From: Microbacterium thalli
GTDB taxonomy: Bacteria; Actinomycetota; Actinomycetes; Actinomycetales; Microbacteriaceae
Reading direction: 5' to 3'
NCBI RefSeq assembly: GCF_028737325.1
Contig: NZ_JAQZCH010000001.1
Coordinates: forward strand, 1,222,732 to 1,286,731
DNA: 64,000 bases
Of the stretch, positions 42,762 through 50,716 are shown piece by piece; positions within the stretch are counted from its first letter, which is position 1, and each line of letters begins with the position of its first letter. Position numbers and translations under genes: made by a program. The notes beneath the pieces are model-generated. The model ran no database searches and was not told the DNA's origin. It saw only the letters and a list, made by a program, of their open reading frames with translations.

Positions 42762-44189
42762 TCAGTAAACGGTGGTCTGGGTGTGGGAGGAGGAGGCGGC
42801 CTCTGCCTCGGGGGAGCCCGGCTCGGGCAGGGGGTCCGGACCCTTCTGCGCGGCCTTGCGGATGAGGCCGAACTCCACCACCGCGAGGGCGGCGTAGACC
42901 AGCGTGAACGCGATGAGCGAGATCAGCACGGTCCAGCCCGGAACGTTCGGCGAGACGCCGTCCTCGGTGAGCATGAGGCTGAAGACGATCCACGGTTGGC
43001 GGCCCATCTCGGTGAAGACCCAGCCGACGAGGCTGCCGAGCAGCGGCAGCGGCGCTGACCAGATGGCGACCTTCCACATCCACGGTGCGACGGGGCGGGT
43101 CGCCTTCGTGCGGGTGACCCACAGACCCGCGACCGAGATCAGCGTCGCGATGCCGCCGAGGCCGATCATCCAGCGGAACGACCAGTAGGTGACCCAGACG
43201 ATCGGGCGGTAGTCGACTCCGGCGCCGAAGGTCTCGGTGTACTGGGCCTGGAGATCGTTCAGACCCTCGACGCAACCGTCGAAGCTGTGGGTCGACAGGA
43301 ATGACAGCAGATACGGCACGCGCAGCGACCACACCTCGGCGCTGCCGTCCGGTGTGCCGATCGAGAAGATCGAGAACGAGGCGTCGGCACCGCAGGCGGT
43401 GTTGAACATCGCCTCGGCGGCCGCCATCTTCATCGGCTGCGTCGCGACCATGACCAGGCTCAGCTGGTCGCCCGAGATGGCGACGCCGACGAACGAGACG
43501 AGCATGCCCCACATGCCGAAGCGCAGCGCGGGGCGCATCGTCTCGATGTGCTGGGCGCGCGAGATGTGCCAGGCGGCCACGGCGATCACGACGGCTGCGG
43601 CGAACATCCACGCGGCGAAGATCGTGTGCGGGAAGGCGGCGAGCACGATCGGATTGGTCAGGACCGCCCCGAAGTCGATCAGCTCGGCCCGGCCGCCGTC
43701 GGCGGCGATCTGGTAGCCGACGGGGTTCTGCATGAAGGCGTTCGCCGCGAGGATGAAGTACGCCGACAGGGTCGATCCGAACACCACCATCCAGATGGAG
43801 AAGAGGTGCAGCGCCTTCGGCAGCTTGTCCCAGCCGAAGATCCACAGCCCGATGAAGGTCGCCTCGAAGAAGAAGGCGAGTAGGCCCTCGAACGCCAACG
43901 GCGCCCCGAACACGTCACCGACGAAGCGTGAGTAGGCCGACCAGTTCATGCCGAACTGGAACTCCTGCACGATGCCGGTGACCACGCCCATCGCGAAGTT
44001 GATGAGGAAGATCTTGCCGAACAGCCGGGTCAGGTGCAGCCACTTCACGTTGCCGGTGCGGTGCCAGACGGTCTGGAAGATCGCGACGACCAGCGCCATG
44101 CCGAGGGTCAGCGGGACGAACAGGTAGTGGTACAGCGTCGTGAGTCCGAACTGCCAGCGGGCCAGCAGGAGCGGATCGAGGAAGTCCAT
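42762..44189 (-). CDS. cydA: Cytochrome bd oxidase subunit I
   Basis: Haem-bearing subunit of the high-affinity oxygen reductase, 475 aa. His residues in LYHYLFVPLTLG (haem b595 ligand region) and FPHTIFAAWMF (haem b558), and the GRQPW motif of the quinol site, are present. The short Q-loop is typical of actinobacterial CydA. The enzyme lets cells respire at low oxygen. ATG 44189; an ~80-nt leader follows a promoter (-35 TTGCTT 44300-44305, -10 TAGCAT 44277-44282 reading leftwards) whose 17-bp spacer contains a 13-bp palindrome. It is divergent from moaA. Confidence 0.97.
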   Translation of the reverse strand: MDFLDPLLLARWQFGLTTLYHYLFVPLTLGMALVVAIFQTVWHRTGNVKWLHLTRLFGKIFLINFAMGVVTGIVQEFQFGMNWSAYSRFVGDVFGAPLAFEGLLAFFFEATFIGLWIFGWDKLPKALHLFSIWMVVFGSTLSAYFILAANAFMQNPVGYQIAADGGRAELIDFGAVLTNPIVLAAFPHTIFAAWMFAAAVVIAVAAWHISRAQHIETMRPALRFGMWGMLVSFVGVAISGDQLSLVMVATQPMKMAAAEAMFNTACGADASFSIFSIGTPDGSAEVWSLRVPYLLSFLSTHSFDGCVEGLNDLQAQYTETFGAGVDYRPIVWVTYWSFRWMIGLGGIATLISVAGLWVTRTKATRPVAPWMWKVAIWSAPLPLLGSLVGWVFTEMGRQPWIVFSLMLTEDGVSPNVPGWTVLISLIAFTLVYAALAVVEFGLIRKAAQKGPDPLPEPGSPEAEAASSSHTQTTVY

Positions 44190-44276
44190 CGGGCGGTGCC
44201 TTTCGGGAGGCGAGGGTTTCGACAGGCTGAAGGTATCGAGCGGGATTTTTCCCGGTGAGGAAGACCGCCGGAAATA

Positions 44277-44322
44277 ATGCTAAGCGTGGTCAGACCACAA
44301 AGCAAGCAGATGTCAGACCACA
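44277..44322 (-). promoter_or_regulatory. cydA promoter with GTGGTCAGACCAC operator in the spacer
   Basis: The palindrome GTGGTC-A-GACCAC (44286-44298) lies wholly between the -10 (44277-44282) and -35 (44300-44305) of cydA, where a bound repressor would block polymerase. A half-matching copy, TCAGACCACA, recurs at 44313-44322, 23 bp away. The same 13-mer with one base changed lies at the promoter of the four-Cys regulator (47845-47857). This region also lies 60-100 bp upstream of moaA. Confidence 0.8.
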
Positions 44323-44385
44323 GGTTCCCCTGCGGGTTCACTCCGCTCGGCCCTCGGGGTGTCACCCGCCGTCTACGCTCGGACC

Positions 44386-45396
44386 ATGCCGGAGCCGCTC
44401 GTCGACCGATTCGCCCGGGTCCACCGTGACCTGCGGATCTCGCTGACCGATCGCTGCTCGCTGCGCTGCACGTACTGCATGCCCGAGCAGGGCAATGAAT
44501 GGCTCGCCCGGCAGAGCATCGTGACCGTCGACGAGATCGTCGAGGTCGCGACCGTGGCTGCCGCGGCCGGGGTCACGACGTTCCGCCTCACCGGCGGCGA
44601 GCCGCTCCTGCGCACCGACATCGTCGACATCGTTCGCCGGCTCTCGGCGCTGCGCGCCCCGACAGGACCGGTGCAGATCGCGATGACGACGAACGGCATC
44701 CGGCTGCCCGAGGTGCTGCCCGACCTGGTCGCCGCGGGTCTGAAGCGACTGAACATCTCGCTCGACACGGTCGACCGCGACCGGTTCGCCCGCCTGACGC
44801 GGCGCGACCGGCTCGATGATGTCCTCGACGGCGTCCGAGCGGCGCGCGACTCGGGGCTGCGCCCGCTGAAGATCAATGCCGTCGCCATGCGCGGTGTCAA
44901 CGACGACGAGCTCGCCGACCTGGTGGCCTTCGCCGTGGCGAACGACGCCGAGATGCGCTTCATCGAGCAGATGCCGTTGGATGCCGGGCACACGTGGGAC
45001 CGCTCGACGATGGTGACGCGCGAGGAGATCCTCGAGGCGTTGTCGCAGCGCTGGGAGCTCACGCCGGTGCCCGGTCGCGGCGGCGCCCCTGCCGAGCAGT
45101 GGCGACTGGACGGCGGCCCCCACGTCGTCGGTGTCATCGCGTCGGTGACCGCACCGTTCTGCGGCGCGTGCGATCGGCTGCGGCTGACCGCCGACGGCCA
45201 GCTGCGCAACTGCCTGTTCTCGAACGACGAGTACGACCTGCTGCCGGTCCTGCGCTCGGCCGAGCCGGAAGCGGGCCGAGCTTTCGAGATCGAGCGCGTG
45301 CTGCGCAACTGCGTCGCGGGCAAGCGCGCCGGTCACGCCATCGACGACCCGGGCTTCCTCCAGCCCGCGCGCGGCATGAACGCGATCGGCGGCTGA
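44386..45396 (+). CDS. moaA: GTP 3',8-cyclase MoaA
   Basis: Radical SAM enzyme that starts molybdenum cofactor synthesis, 336 aa. The N-terminal cluster motif is CSLRCTYC (Cx3Cx2C) and the C-terminal cluster has Cys residues in FCGACDRLRLTADGQLRNC. It ends with the conserved Gly-Gly (NAIGG). ATG 44386 lies 6 nt after TACGCT (44374-44379), so the transcript is probably leaderless and leaves no room for a Moco riboswitch. It is divergent from cydA, sharing 196 bp that include the GTGGTC palindrome, and converges with the next MFS gene. Confidence 0.97.
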   Translation: MPEPLVDRFARVHRDLRISLTDRCSLRCTYCMPEQGNEWLARQSIVTVDEIVEVATVAAAAGVTTFRLTGGEPLLRTDIVDIVRRLSALRAPTGPVQIAMTTNGIRLPEVLPDLVAAGLKRLNISLDTVDRDRFARLTRRDRLDDVLDGVRAARDSGLRPLKINAVAMRGVNDDELADLVAFAVANDAEMRFIEQMPLDAGHTWDRSTMVTREEILEALSQRWELTPVPGRGGAPAEQWRLDGGPHVVGVIASVTAPFCGACDRLRLTADGQLRNCLFSNDEYDLLPVLRSAEPEAGRAFEIERVLRNCVAGKRAGHAIDDPGFLQPARGMNAIGG

Positions 45397-45397
45397 C

Positions 45398-46570
45398 TCA
45401 CCCGACGTCGCGAGCGGGTACCCGTCGCCATCCCGCGGCGAGGAGGCCCGCGCCCACGCTGAGCGCTCCGGCGGCGACGAAGGCGACGGTCGGGCAGGCA
45501 ACCGGCAGGGCCGCCCCGAGCACTGTCGCACCGGCCGCCTGCCCGATCATGAAAACGACGAACAGGGCGGCCGTCCCGGCGGCGGCGCGATCGGCGTCGA
45601 TGCCGGTCGTCCACCCGATGAGCGCTCCGGATGCCGCAACGTAGCCCCACCCGAACAGGGCGCACGCGACCGCGGCGGTCAGCGGCTGGCCCGGGAAAGC
45701 GCCGAGTGCCGCCGTTCCCACCGCGGCCACCGCGGTCGCGATGAGCCACACACGGCGCGGCGCGGCGCGACCGGTCAGCGGGGCCGTCGCGATGACCGCG
45801 GCCCCGCCGCATCCCACGCAGATCCAGGCCAGCACCGAGGCCGACTCTGTGGCGCCCGCATCCACCATGACCACGCGGCCGTAGTTCCATACCGCCGCAG
45901 CGCCGACCCCGAACAGCGCGGCGGCCGCCACGGGGCGGCGGTGGCGTCGCCACCATGGCGCGGGCGGCAGGCGACGGGCTGCGGCGCTGCGGGCATCGGC
46001 GGGACGGGCGAGAGCGAGTACGGCGAGTCCGGCGCCGAGCGTCGCGACCGCCGCGATCAGCCACGCCACGCGCCAGTCGGGCGTCACGGCGAGCGCGATG
46101 AGGCCGGCCGCGACGAGTCCCGGACCGGTTCCGGCGTTGACGATCGCCTGTGCCGCGTCGGAGTCATCGCCGTCGAAGGCGGCGTGGACGAGGCGCACCA
46201 GGGCGGGTGACGCCAGCCCGGCACCGGCCGAGCTCACCGCGGCTGACACGGCGAGCACCGCGGCGTCCGGCGCGAGGGCGATGCCGGCCGCGCCGCCGCC
46301 CGCCGTGAGCATCGCGAGGACGACGAGCAGTCGGGGCCGCGTGGCGCCGAGCACGAAGCCGAGCAGGGCTGCACCGCCGTAGACGAGCGAAGCCGCGGCC
46401 GAGATCTTTCCCGCCGTCGCAGTGTCGATGCCGAGGTCGGCGCTCATCTCCGGCAGGTGCAGGCCGTATGCCAGGCGCACGAGTCCGTACGTCGCGGCGA
46501 TGAGGGCGGTCCCGGCAGTGACGAGGGCGACCCGTCGAAACAAAAACGGTCGTTTCACTTTCCCGAGCAT
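45398..46570 (-). CDS. MFS transporter (YbfB/YjiJ-like)
   Basis: Membrane transporter of 390 aa with about 12 hydrophobic segments. The start (ATYGLVRLAYGLHLPEMSADLG) is typical of the YbfB/AraJ-like group of small MFS exporters. The true start may be ATG 46570 or GTG 46558. It is divergent from a TetR gene 11 bp away, with a 12-bp palindrome inside its first codons, so TetR control is likely. The substrate is unknown. Confidence 0.87.
   Translation of the reverse strand: MLGKVKRPFLFRRVALVTAGTALIAATYGLVRLAYGLHLPEMSADLGIDTATAGKISAAASLVYGGAALLGFVLGATRPRLLVVLAMLTAGGGAAGIALAPDAAVLAVSAAVSSAGAGLASPALVRLVHAAFDGDDSDAAQAIVNAGTGPGLVAAGLIALAVTPDWRVAWLIAAVATLGAGLAVLALARPADARSAAARRLPPAPWWRRHRRPVAAAALFGVGAAAVWNYGRVVMVDAGATESASVLAWICVGCGGAAVIATAPLTGRAAPRRVWLIATAVAAVGTAALGAFPGQPLTAAVACALFGWGYVAASGALIGWTTGIDADRAAAGTAALFVVFMIGQAAGATVLGAALPVACPTVAFVAAGALSVGAGLLAAGWRRVPARDVG
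46544..46555. promoter_or_regulatory. Probable TetR operator, AAACGGTCGTTT
   Basis: 12-bp palindrome (AAACG-GT-CGTTT) near the start of the MFS gene and 27 bp from the divergent tetR start. An AT-rich patch in this GC-rich genome, it is the only clear palindrome in the divergent region. Confidence 0.5.
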
Positions 46571-46581
46571 AGAGTGCTGAC

Positions 46582-47175
46582 ATGGGATTGCGGCCGACGA
46601 CCGAGGCGCGGATCCTCGACGCGGCGGAGGACCTCTTCTTCACTCGGGGCATCGCGGCGACGCCGATCGATGCCGTGACCGCCCGCGCCGGCGTTTCCGC
46701 GGCCACGCTGTACCGCGGCTATCCGAGCAAAGAGTCTCTGCTCGCCGCCGCGCTCGAGCGCCGGCAGCGATCGTGGCGAGCCGCGTGGGATGCCGCCGTG
46801 GAACGCGCCGGCGGCGCGGAGGAACGCCTGCTGGCGATCTTCGACGCGCTCGAGACGTTCCGCGATCGGCCGCGCGGGTCGCGGTGGTGCGCCTTCCTGG
46901 GTGCGGCGGCCGAGTATGCCGAGGCGCCACCCGAGGTGGCGTCGGCCGTGGGCGACGACACCGCCGGAATGCGCGCCCACCTGACCGAGCTCGCCGTCCC
47001 GGTCTCCGGCGCGGAGGGTGCCGCGGAGCTGGCCGAGCGGCTGCTCATCCTCGTCAGCGGCGACCTCGCAATGCGCTTGCGCGAGCCGGGCTACGGCTCG
47101 AGTCGCGCGCGGTCGACGGCTGCGATCGTGGTGGCTGCCGCCCGGTCGGACCGCGCCGCCCGCGCCGACGGATGA
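46582..47175 (+). CDS. TetR-family transcriptional regulator
   Basis: 197 aa, all-helical dimeric repressor. N-terminal HTH: RILDAAEDLFFTRGIAATPI, then DAVTARAGVSAATLYRGYPSKESLL. The C-terminal ligand domain is not conserved enough to name an inducer. ATG 46582 lies 6 nt after TAGAGT (46570-46575), a leaderless pattern. It is divergent from the MFS gene it probably represses, and converges with the four-Cys regulator 15 bp downstream. Confidence 0.93.
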   Translation: MGLRPTTEARILDAAEDLFFTRGIAATPIDAVTARAGVSAATLYRGYPSKESLLAAALERRQRSWRAAWDAAVERAGGAEERLLAIFDALETFRDRPRGSRWCAFLGAAAEYAEAPPEVASAVGDDTAGMRAHLTELAVPVSGAEGAAELAERLLILVSGDLAMRLREPGYGSSRARSTAAIVVAAARSDRAARADG

Positions 47176-47190
47176 CGGGGGGAGCGCGGA

Positions 47191-47817
47191 TCAGTCGTGC
47201 GTCGTCGCGGCGTGCAGCAGCTGGATGATGCACACCGACGGGTCGCAGGACGAGCGCATGCCGTCGACGGCGAGCGGGCCGCCGGCCTCGGAGAGCACGC
47301 CCTGCAGCAGGCTCAGGTGCACGCTGCACAGCACCTCGCGGTGCGACGCCTGCGCCTCGGCGTGCGCGCACGGCGTCAGGTCGACGGTGAGGGCGCTCTC
47401 GTCGATGATCGGGTCGAACCCTTCGTCCTCGAGCTCCTCGACGAGCGCGTCGATCTGGTGCAGTGCCGCGGTCTCGAGCACGTCGGGGACGTCGAGCGTC
47501 AGCACCCGGCGCATGAGGTCACCGCGCTGGGCGGCGTCGCGGACCTTGCGGCGCTGGATCGCGCTGCGAGTCGCGTCGCCGTCGGCGGCGCTGTAGAGCA
47601 CGCGCGGGCGTCCCCGGGTCGTCCGGTGCTCCTTCTCGGCGACGATGAAACCGTCGGAGATGAGCCGGGTGAGGTGCTCGCGGATGGTGTTCGGGTGCAG
47701 CCCCGTCGCTTCCTGGAGTTCCAGGATGGTCCGGCGCGGCTGCTCCTGGATCAGGTGCAGGATCTCCACGCGGGAGTAGCTCGAGATGACGCTGTATCCG
47801 ACGGTCGCGGTGCTCAT
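47191..47817 (-). CDS. Winged-helix regulator with four C-terminal cysteines (candidate Fe-S or metal sensor)
   Basis: 208 aa. The N-terminal winged helix (SRVEILHLIQEQPRRTILEL, HPNTIREHLTRLISDGFIVA) has a wing at RTTRGRPRVLY, the arrangement seen in SufR/DeoR- and ArsR-like regulators. The C-terminal domain has Cys150, Cys164, Cys191 and Cys196 (PCAHAEA, VLCSVHLSLLQG, SSCDPSVC), which could hold an Fe-S cluster or zinc. The SufR spacing differs. ATG 47817 lies 6 nt after TTTAAT, with GGGGG between. A palindrome at the -35 region matches one in the cydA promoter, which suggests autoregulation and control of cytochrome bd. Sensor chemistry is inferred. Confidence 0.85.
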   Translation of the reverse strand: MSTATVGYSVISSYSRVEILHLIQEQPRRTILELQEATGLHPNTIREHLTRLISDGFIVAEKEHRTTRGRPRVLYSAADGDATRSAIQRRKVRDAAQRGDLMRRVLTLDVPDVLETAALHQIDALVEELEDEGFDPIIDESALTVDLTPCAHAEAQASHREVLCSVHLSLLQGVLSEAGGPLAVDGMRSSCDPSVCIIQLLHAATTHD

Positions 47818-47841
47818 GCCCCCATTAAACACGGAAAAGAC

Positions 47842-47860
47842 CGTGTGGTCATACCACACG
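47842..47860 (-). promoter_or_regulatory. Autoregulatory operator of the four-Cys regulator (GTGGTCATACCAC core)
   Basis: 8-bp arms CGTGTGGT and ACCACACG flank CAT. The core GTGGTCATACCAC (47845-47857) differs from the cydA site by one central base. It overlaps the likely -35 of the regulator gene, whose -10 would be TTTAAT (47824-47829). Confidence 0.78.
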
Positions 47861-47920
47861 CGAGCTTTTGGAGGATGTCGCCGGAAACAGGCGCCGGGAG
47901 CGGCAGGAAGTCCGCAGAAA

Positions 47921-47968
47921 CCGACGAACCTCGGACGCCTGCGACAGCAGACTCCCGAGGTTCGTCGG
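47921..47968 (-). terminator. Terminator downstream of the aldo/keto reductase
   Basis: A perfect 14-bp stem (CCGACGAACCTCGG, 47921-47934, with 47955-47968) and a 20-nt loop, 25 bp after the reductase stop at 47994. Confidence 0.75.
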
Positions 47969-47993
47969 TGTGCGAGGGACGGATGCCGGTGCG

Positions 47994-48944
47994 TCAGGCC
48001 TCGGGCGTCCAGGTCGACACACGCGTGAGCTCGGCGACCTCGTCGGCGGTGAGCTCGACCCGACCGCCGTCGAGCAGCGCGGGAACCTGGTCGAGACGCG
48101 ACGCGCTGGCGATCGGCGCGACCACGGTCGGCTGCGCGCGCAGCCAGGCGAGCGCCGTCGCCGCGATGGAAACACCATGACCGGAACCGATCCGCTCGAG
48201 CGCGTCGACGATCTGCAGGCCCTGCGGCGTCGCGTAGACGGCCGCGCCCTCGGCGCGCGGAGAGTCGTGGCCGGAGGCATCCGTCGACCGGTACTTGCCC
48301 GTCAAGAACCCCTTCGCGAGGGCGAAGTAAGGGACGAGGCCGAGGTTCTCGCGCTCGGCGAGGGGAGCGATCGCCTCCTCCACGTCGTTGCGATGCACGA
48401 GGTTGTAGTGCGGCTGGATCGCGACGGGGCGGGCGACCCCGGTCTCATCGGCGATGCGCAGCCACTCCTCGATGCGCGCGGCGCTGTAGTTCGACACCGC
48501 GACATGGCGCACAAGGCCGTCGGCGACGAGCTGGCCGAACGCGCCCACGGTCTCGTCGAGCGGGGTCTCTTCGTCGTCGAAGTGGGCGTAGTAGAGGTCG
48601 ATCGCGTCGACCCCGAGGCGCTTCAGCGACGCCTCCGCGGCGGCACGGACGTTCGGCGCGGACAGGCCGCGGAAGTCGGGATGCTGGCTGACCTTCGTGG
48701 CCACGACGACCTCGGGACGGCTGCGAGCAGCGAGCCACTCGCCGATGATCGTCTCGCTCTCGCCGCCGGCATGGCCGGGCACCCAGGCGCTGTAAGAGTC
48801 GGCGGTGTCGACGAAGTTGCCGCCACCCTCGACGAACGCGTCGAGAATCGCGAACGAGGCGTCGCGGTCGGCGGTCCACCCGAAGACGTTGCCGCCCAGT
48901 GCGAGCGGGAAAACGGACAGGTCGCTGTTTCCGATCGTGGTCAT
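47994..48944 (-). CDS. Aldo/keto reductase
   Basis: NADPH-dependent TIM-barrel oxidoreductase, 316 aa, of the YajO/Tas-like group. Catalytic residues fit the family: Asp/Tyr in VDTADSYSAWVPG, Lys in VVATKVSQHP, and His in DLYYAHFDDEETP. The C-terminal cofactor segment is VVAPIASASRLDQV. It stands alone, with its terminator before the four-Cys regulator promoter. The substrate is unknown. Confidence 0.92.
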   Translation of the reverse strand: MTTIGNSDLSVFPLALGGNVFGWTADRDASFAILDAFVEGGGNFVDTADSYSAWVPGHAGGESETIIGEWLAARSRPEVVVATKVSQHPDFRGLSAPNVRAAAEASLKRLGVDAIDLYYAHFDDEETPLDETVGAFGQLVADGLVRHVAVSNYSAARIEEWLRIADETGVARPVAIQPHYNLVHRNDVEEAIAPLAERENLGLVPYFALAKGFLTGKYRSTDASGHDSPRAEGAAVYATPQGLQIVDALERIGSGHGVSIAATALAWLRAQPTVVAPIASASRLDQVPALLDGGRVELTADEVAELTRVSTWTPEA

Positions 48945-49021
48945 GCGGGTGTCAACGCGGCTGCGCCGGGGCTATTCCGCGCGGCGGTGCGCGGGGAGCG
49001 GTGGCGGGGGAGCGGTGTGCC

Positions 49022-49096
49022 GTAACTCCTCAGATCCAGGCCGATTCCGGCCGTAACGGCCCTCGGTAGCCGCATCAGGCCCGAATCTGAGGAGTT
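49022..49096. repeat. Intergenic inverted repeat, copy 1 (arm AACTCCTCAGAT)
   Basis: AACTCCTCAGAT (49024-49035) pairs perfectly with ATCTGAGGAGTT (49085-49096) across a 49-nt GC-rich spacer. The arm sequence recurs in a second inverted repeat at 51952-52047. It lies between the divergent end of one gene and the 3' end of glsB, beyond a separate glsB terminator, so simple termination does not explain it. Confidence 0.75.
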
Positions 49097-49147
49097 GCGG
49101 CGACCCAATCTCGGCAACGGGCCCCGGCTGCCGGCCCGGCAAATGCC

Positions 49148-49181
49148 GACGGCGGGGCCGGCAGCTGCCAGCCCCGCCGTC
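49148..49181 (-). terminator. Terminator downstream of the GlsB-type gene
   Basis: An 11-bp perfect stem (GACGGCGGGGC, 49148-49158, with 49171-49181) and a 12-nt loop, starting 19 bp after the stop at 49200. Confidence 0.75.
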
Positions 49182-49199
49182 GCGGTGGGTGAGCGTCGC

Positions 49200-49481
49200 T
49201 CAGCGCTTGCGAGCGGACCCACGGCGGGTGACCGCCACGTAAATGCCGAGCACGATGATCGCGCCGATGATCGAACCGATGATGCCGGAGGGCTGCAGGA
49301 AGCCGCCTTCCGGGCTGTGGTTGAAGATCAGGAACCCGAGGAAACCACCGACGAACGAGCCGATGATGCCGAGCACGATGGTCATCAGGATGCCGATGCT
49401 CTGCTTGCCGGGGATGACGGCACGAGCGATGAAGCCGGCGATCAGTCCGACGAGGATGAGACCGAGGATCGTCCAGAGCAT
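49200..49481 (-). CDS. GlsB/YeaQ/YmgE-family stress-response membrane protein
   Basis: 93-aa very hydrophobic protein of the transglycosylase-associated (YeaQ/GlsB) family. It has three transmembrane segments and the glycine-rich repeats GLIAGFIARAVIPGKQ, GIIGSFVGGFLGFLIF and GIIGSIIGAIIVLGI. A basic C-terminus (RRGSARKR) is cytoplasmic. Members are induced by stress in several bacteria; the molecular role is unknown. Confidence 0.92.
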   Translation of the reverse strand: MLWTILGLILVGLIAGFIARAVIPGKQSIGILMTIVLGIIGSFVGGFLGFLIFNHSPEGGFLQPSGIIGSIIGAIIVLGIYVAVTRRGSARKR

Positions 49482-49602
49482 GATGCTTCTCTTTCTTCCG
49501 TGGAACTGGTGCAGGCACCCCGAACGGAGCGCCTCCGAGACAGTAGCCGCCTCTCGAGAAGGCCTCGACGCGCTTGAACTCGCGTCGGCAGTCCCTGTAC
49601 CC

Positions 49603-50640
49603 TCAGCCGGCCGTCACGGCTTCGGGCTGCCAGCCCAACGCGGGAGCGACGTACTTCGCGAACGATTCGACGATGCGCAGGTTGAACTCGACGCCGAGCT
49701 GGCTCGGGATGGTCAGCATCAGCGTGTCGGCGCTCTGTACGGCGGCATCCTGCAGCAGCTGCTCGACGAGGACGTCGGGCGCCGCGGCGTAGGTCTTGCC
49801 GAAGGTCGAGCGCATGCCGTCGATGTAGCCGATGCCGTCCTGCTCGTTGCTGCCGCCGAAGTACAGCTCGTCCTCGGCCGTCGTGATGGGGAAGATGCTG
49901 CGGCTGACCGACGTGCGGGGCTGGCCCGCGTGCCCGGCCTCGCGCCACGCGGCGCGGAACGCGTCGAGCTGCTGCGCCTGCAGGATGTCGAACGGCGTGC
50001 CGTCGGCCTGGGTGAGGAGGGTCGACGACATCAGGTTGACGCCCTTCCGGCCGGCCCACTCCGCGGACTCGGTGTTGCCGGCGCCCCACCAGATGCGCGA
50101 GCGGAGTCCGGGGGAGTGCGGCTCGATGCGCTGCATCCCGCTGCCGCCGCCGAAGGGGCTGTTCGGGTCGCGCTCGGCGAGACCCTCACCCTCGATGGCG
50201 CGGAGGAACGTGTCGAAGTGCTCGCGGGCGATGTCAGCGCCGCGCGGGTCCTGCGACCCGGTGTAGCCGAACGTCTCGTAGCCGCGGACGACGGTCTCGG
50301 GTGAGCCACGGCTCACACCGAGCGCGAGTCGGCCGTCCGAGATCAGATCGACGGCGGCGGCCTCCTCAGCGAGGTAGAGGGGGTTCTCGTACCGCATGTC
50401 GATGACGCCGGTGCCGATCTCGACGTTCTTCGTCGTCGCGGCGATGGCGGCCAGCAGCGGCATGGGTGATGCCTGCTGGCGTGCGAAGTGGTGCACGCGG
50501 AAGTACACGCCGACGGCCCCGAGGTCGTCCATCCCCTGCGCCAGGTCGATCGCCTGCCGCATCGAATCGCCCGCCGTGAGCTCGCGCCCACCGCCGAGCG
50601 GACCGTAGTGACCGAACGAGAGAGTGCCGAAACGCTGCAT
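49603..50640 (-). CDS. LLM-class flavin-dependent oxidoreductase
   Basis: Luciferase-like F420- or FMN-dependent monooxygenase fold, 345 aa. The N-terminal barrel start is RFGTLSFGHYGPLGGG. Also seen are GVYFRVHHFARQQASPMPLL, IGTGVIDMRYENPLYLAEEA and GRLALGVSRGSPETVVRGYE, which match the luciferase-like family. ATG 50640 is the natural start; upstream in-frame sequence is not homologous. Cofactor and substrate cannot be decided. Confidence 0.9.
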   Translation of the reverse strand: MQRFGTLSFGHYGPLGGGRELTAGDSMRQAIDLAQGMDDLGAVGVYFRVHHFARQQASPMPLLAAIAATTKNVEIGTGVIDMRYENPLYLAEEAAAVDLISDGRLALGVSRGSPETVVRGYETFGYTGSQDPRGADIAREHFDTFLRAIEGEGLAERDPNSPFGGGSGMQRIEPHSPGLRSRIWWGAGNTESAEWAGRKGVNLMSSTLLTQADGTPFDILQAQQLDAFRAAWREAGHAGQPRTSVSRSIFPITTAEDELYFGGSNEQDGIGYIDGMRSTFGKTYAAAPDVLVEQLLQDAAVQSADTLMLTIPSQLGVEFNLRIVESFAKYVAPALGWQPEAVTAG

Positions 50641-50716
50641 GTCAAGCCGCAACGACGAGACCCCCGCCCGCATTCCCGCGTGCGTAGGCTGGGCGAAACC
50701 GACCCCGGGAGGTGTC

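Noticed and set aside
44200..44385. Moco riboswitch upstream of moaA
   Set aside because: The -10 lies 6 nt before the start codon, leaving no leader, and no Moco-aptamer-like sequence was recognised.
49022..49096. Transcription terminator
   Set aside because: The 49-nt interior is too long for an efficient intrinsic terminator, a separate glsB terminator lies at 49148-49181, and the arms recur elsewhere in the window.
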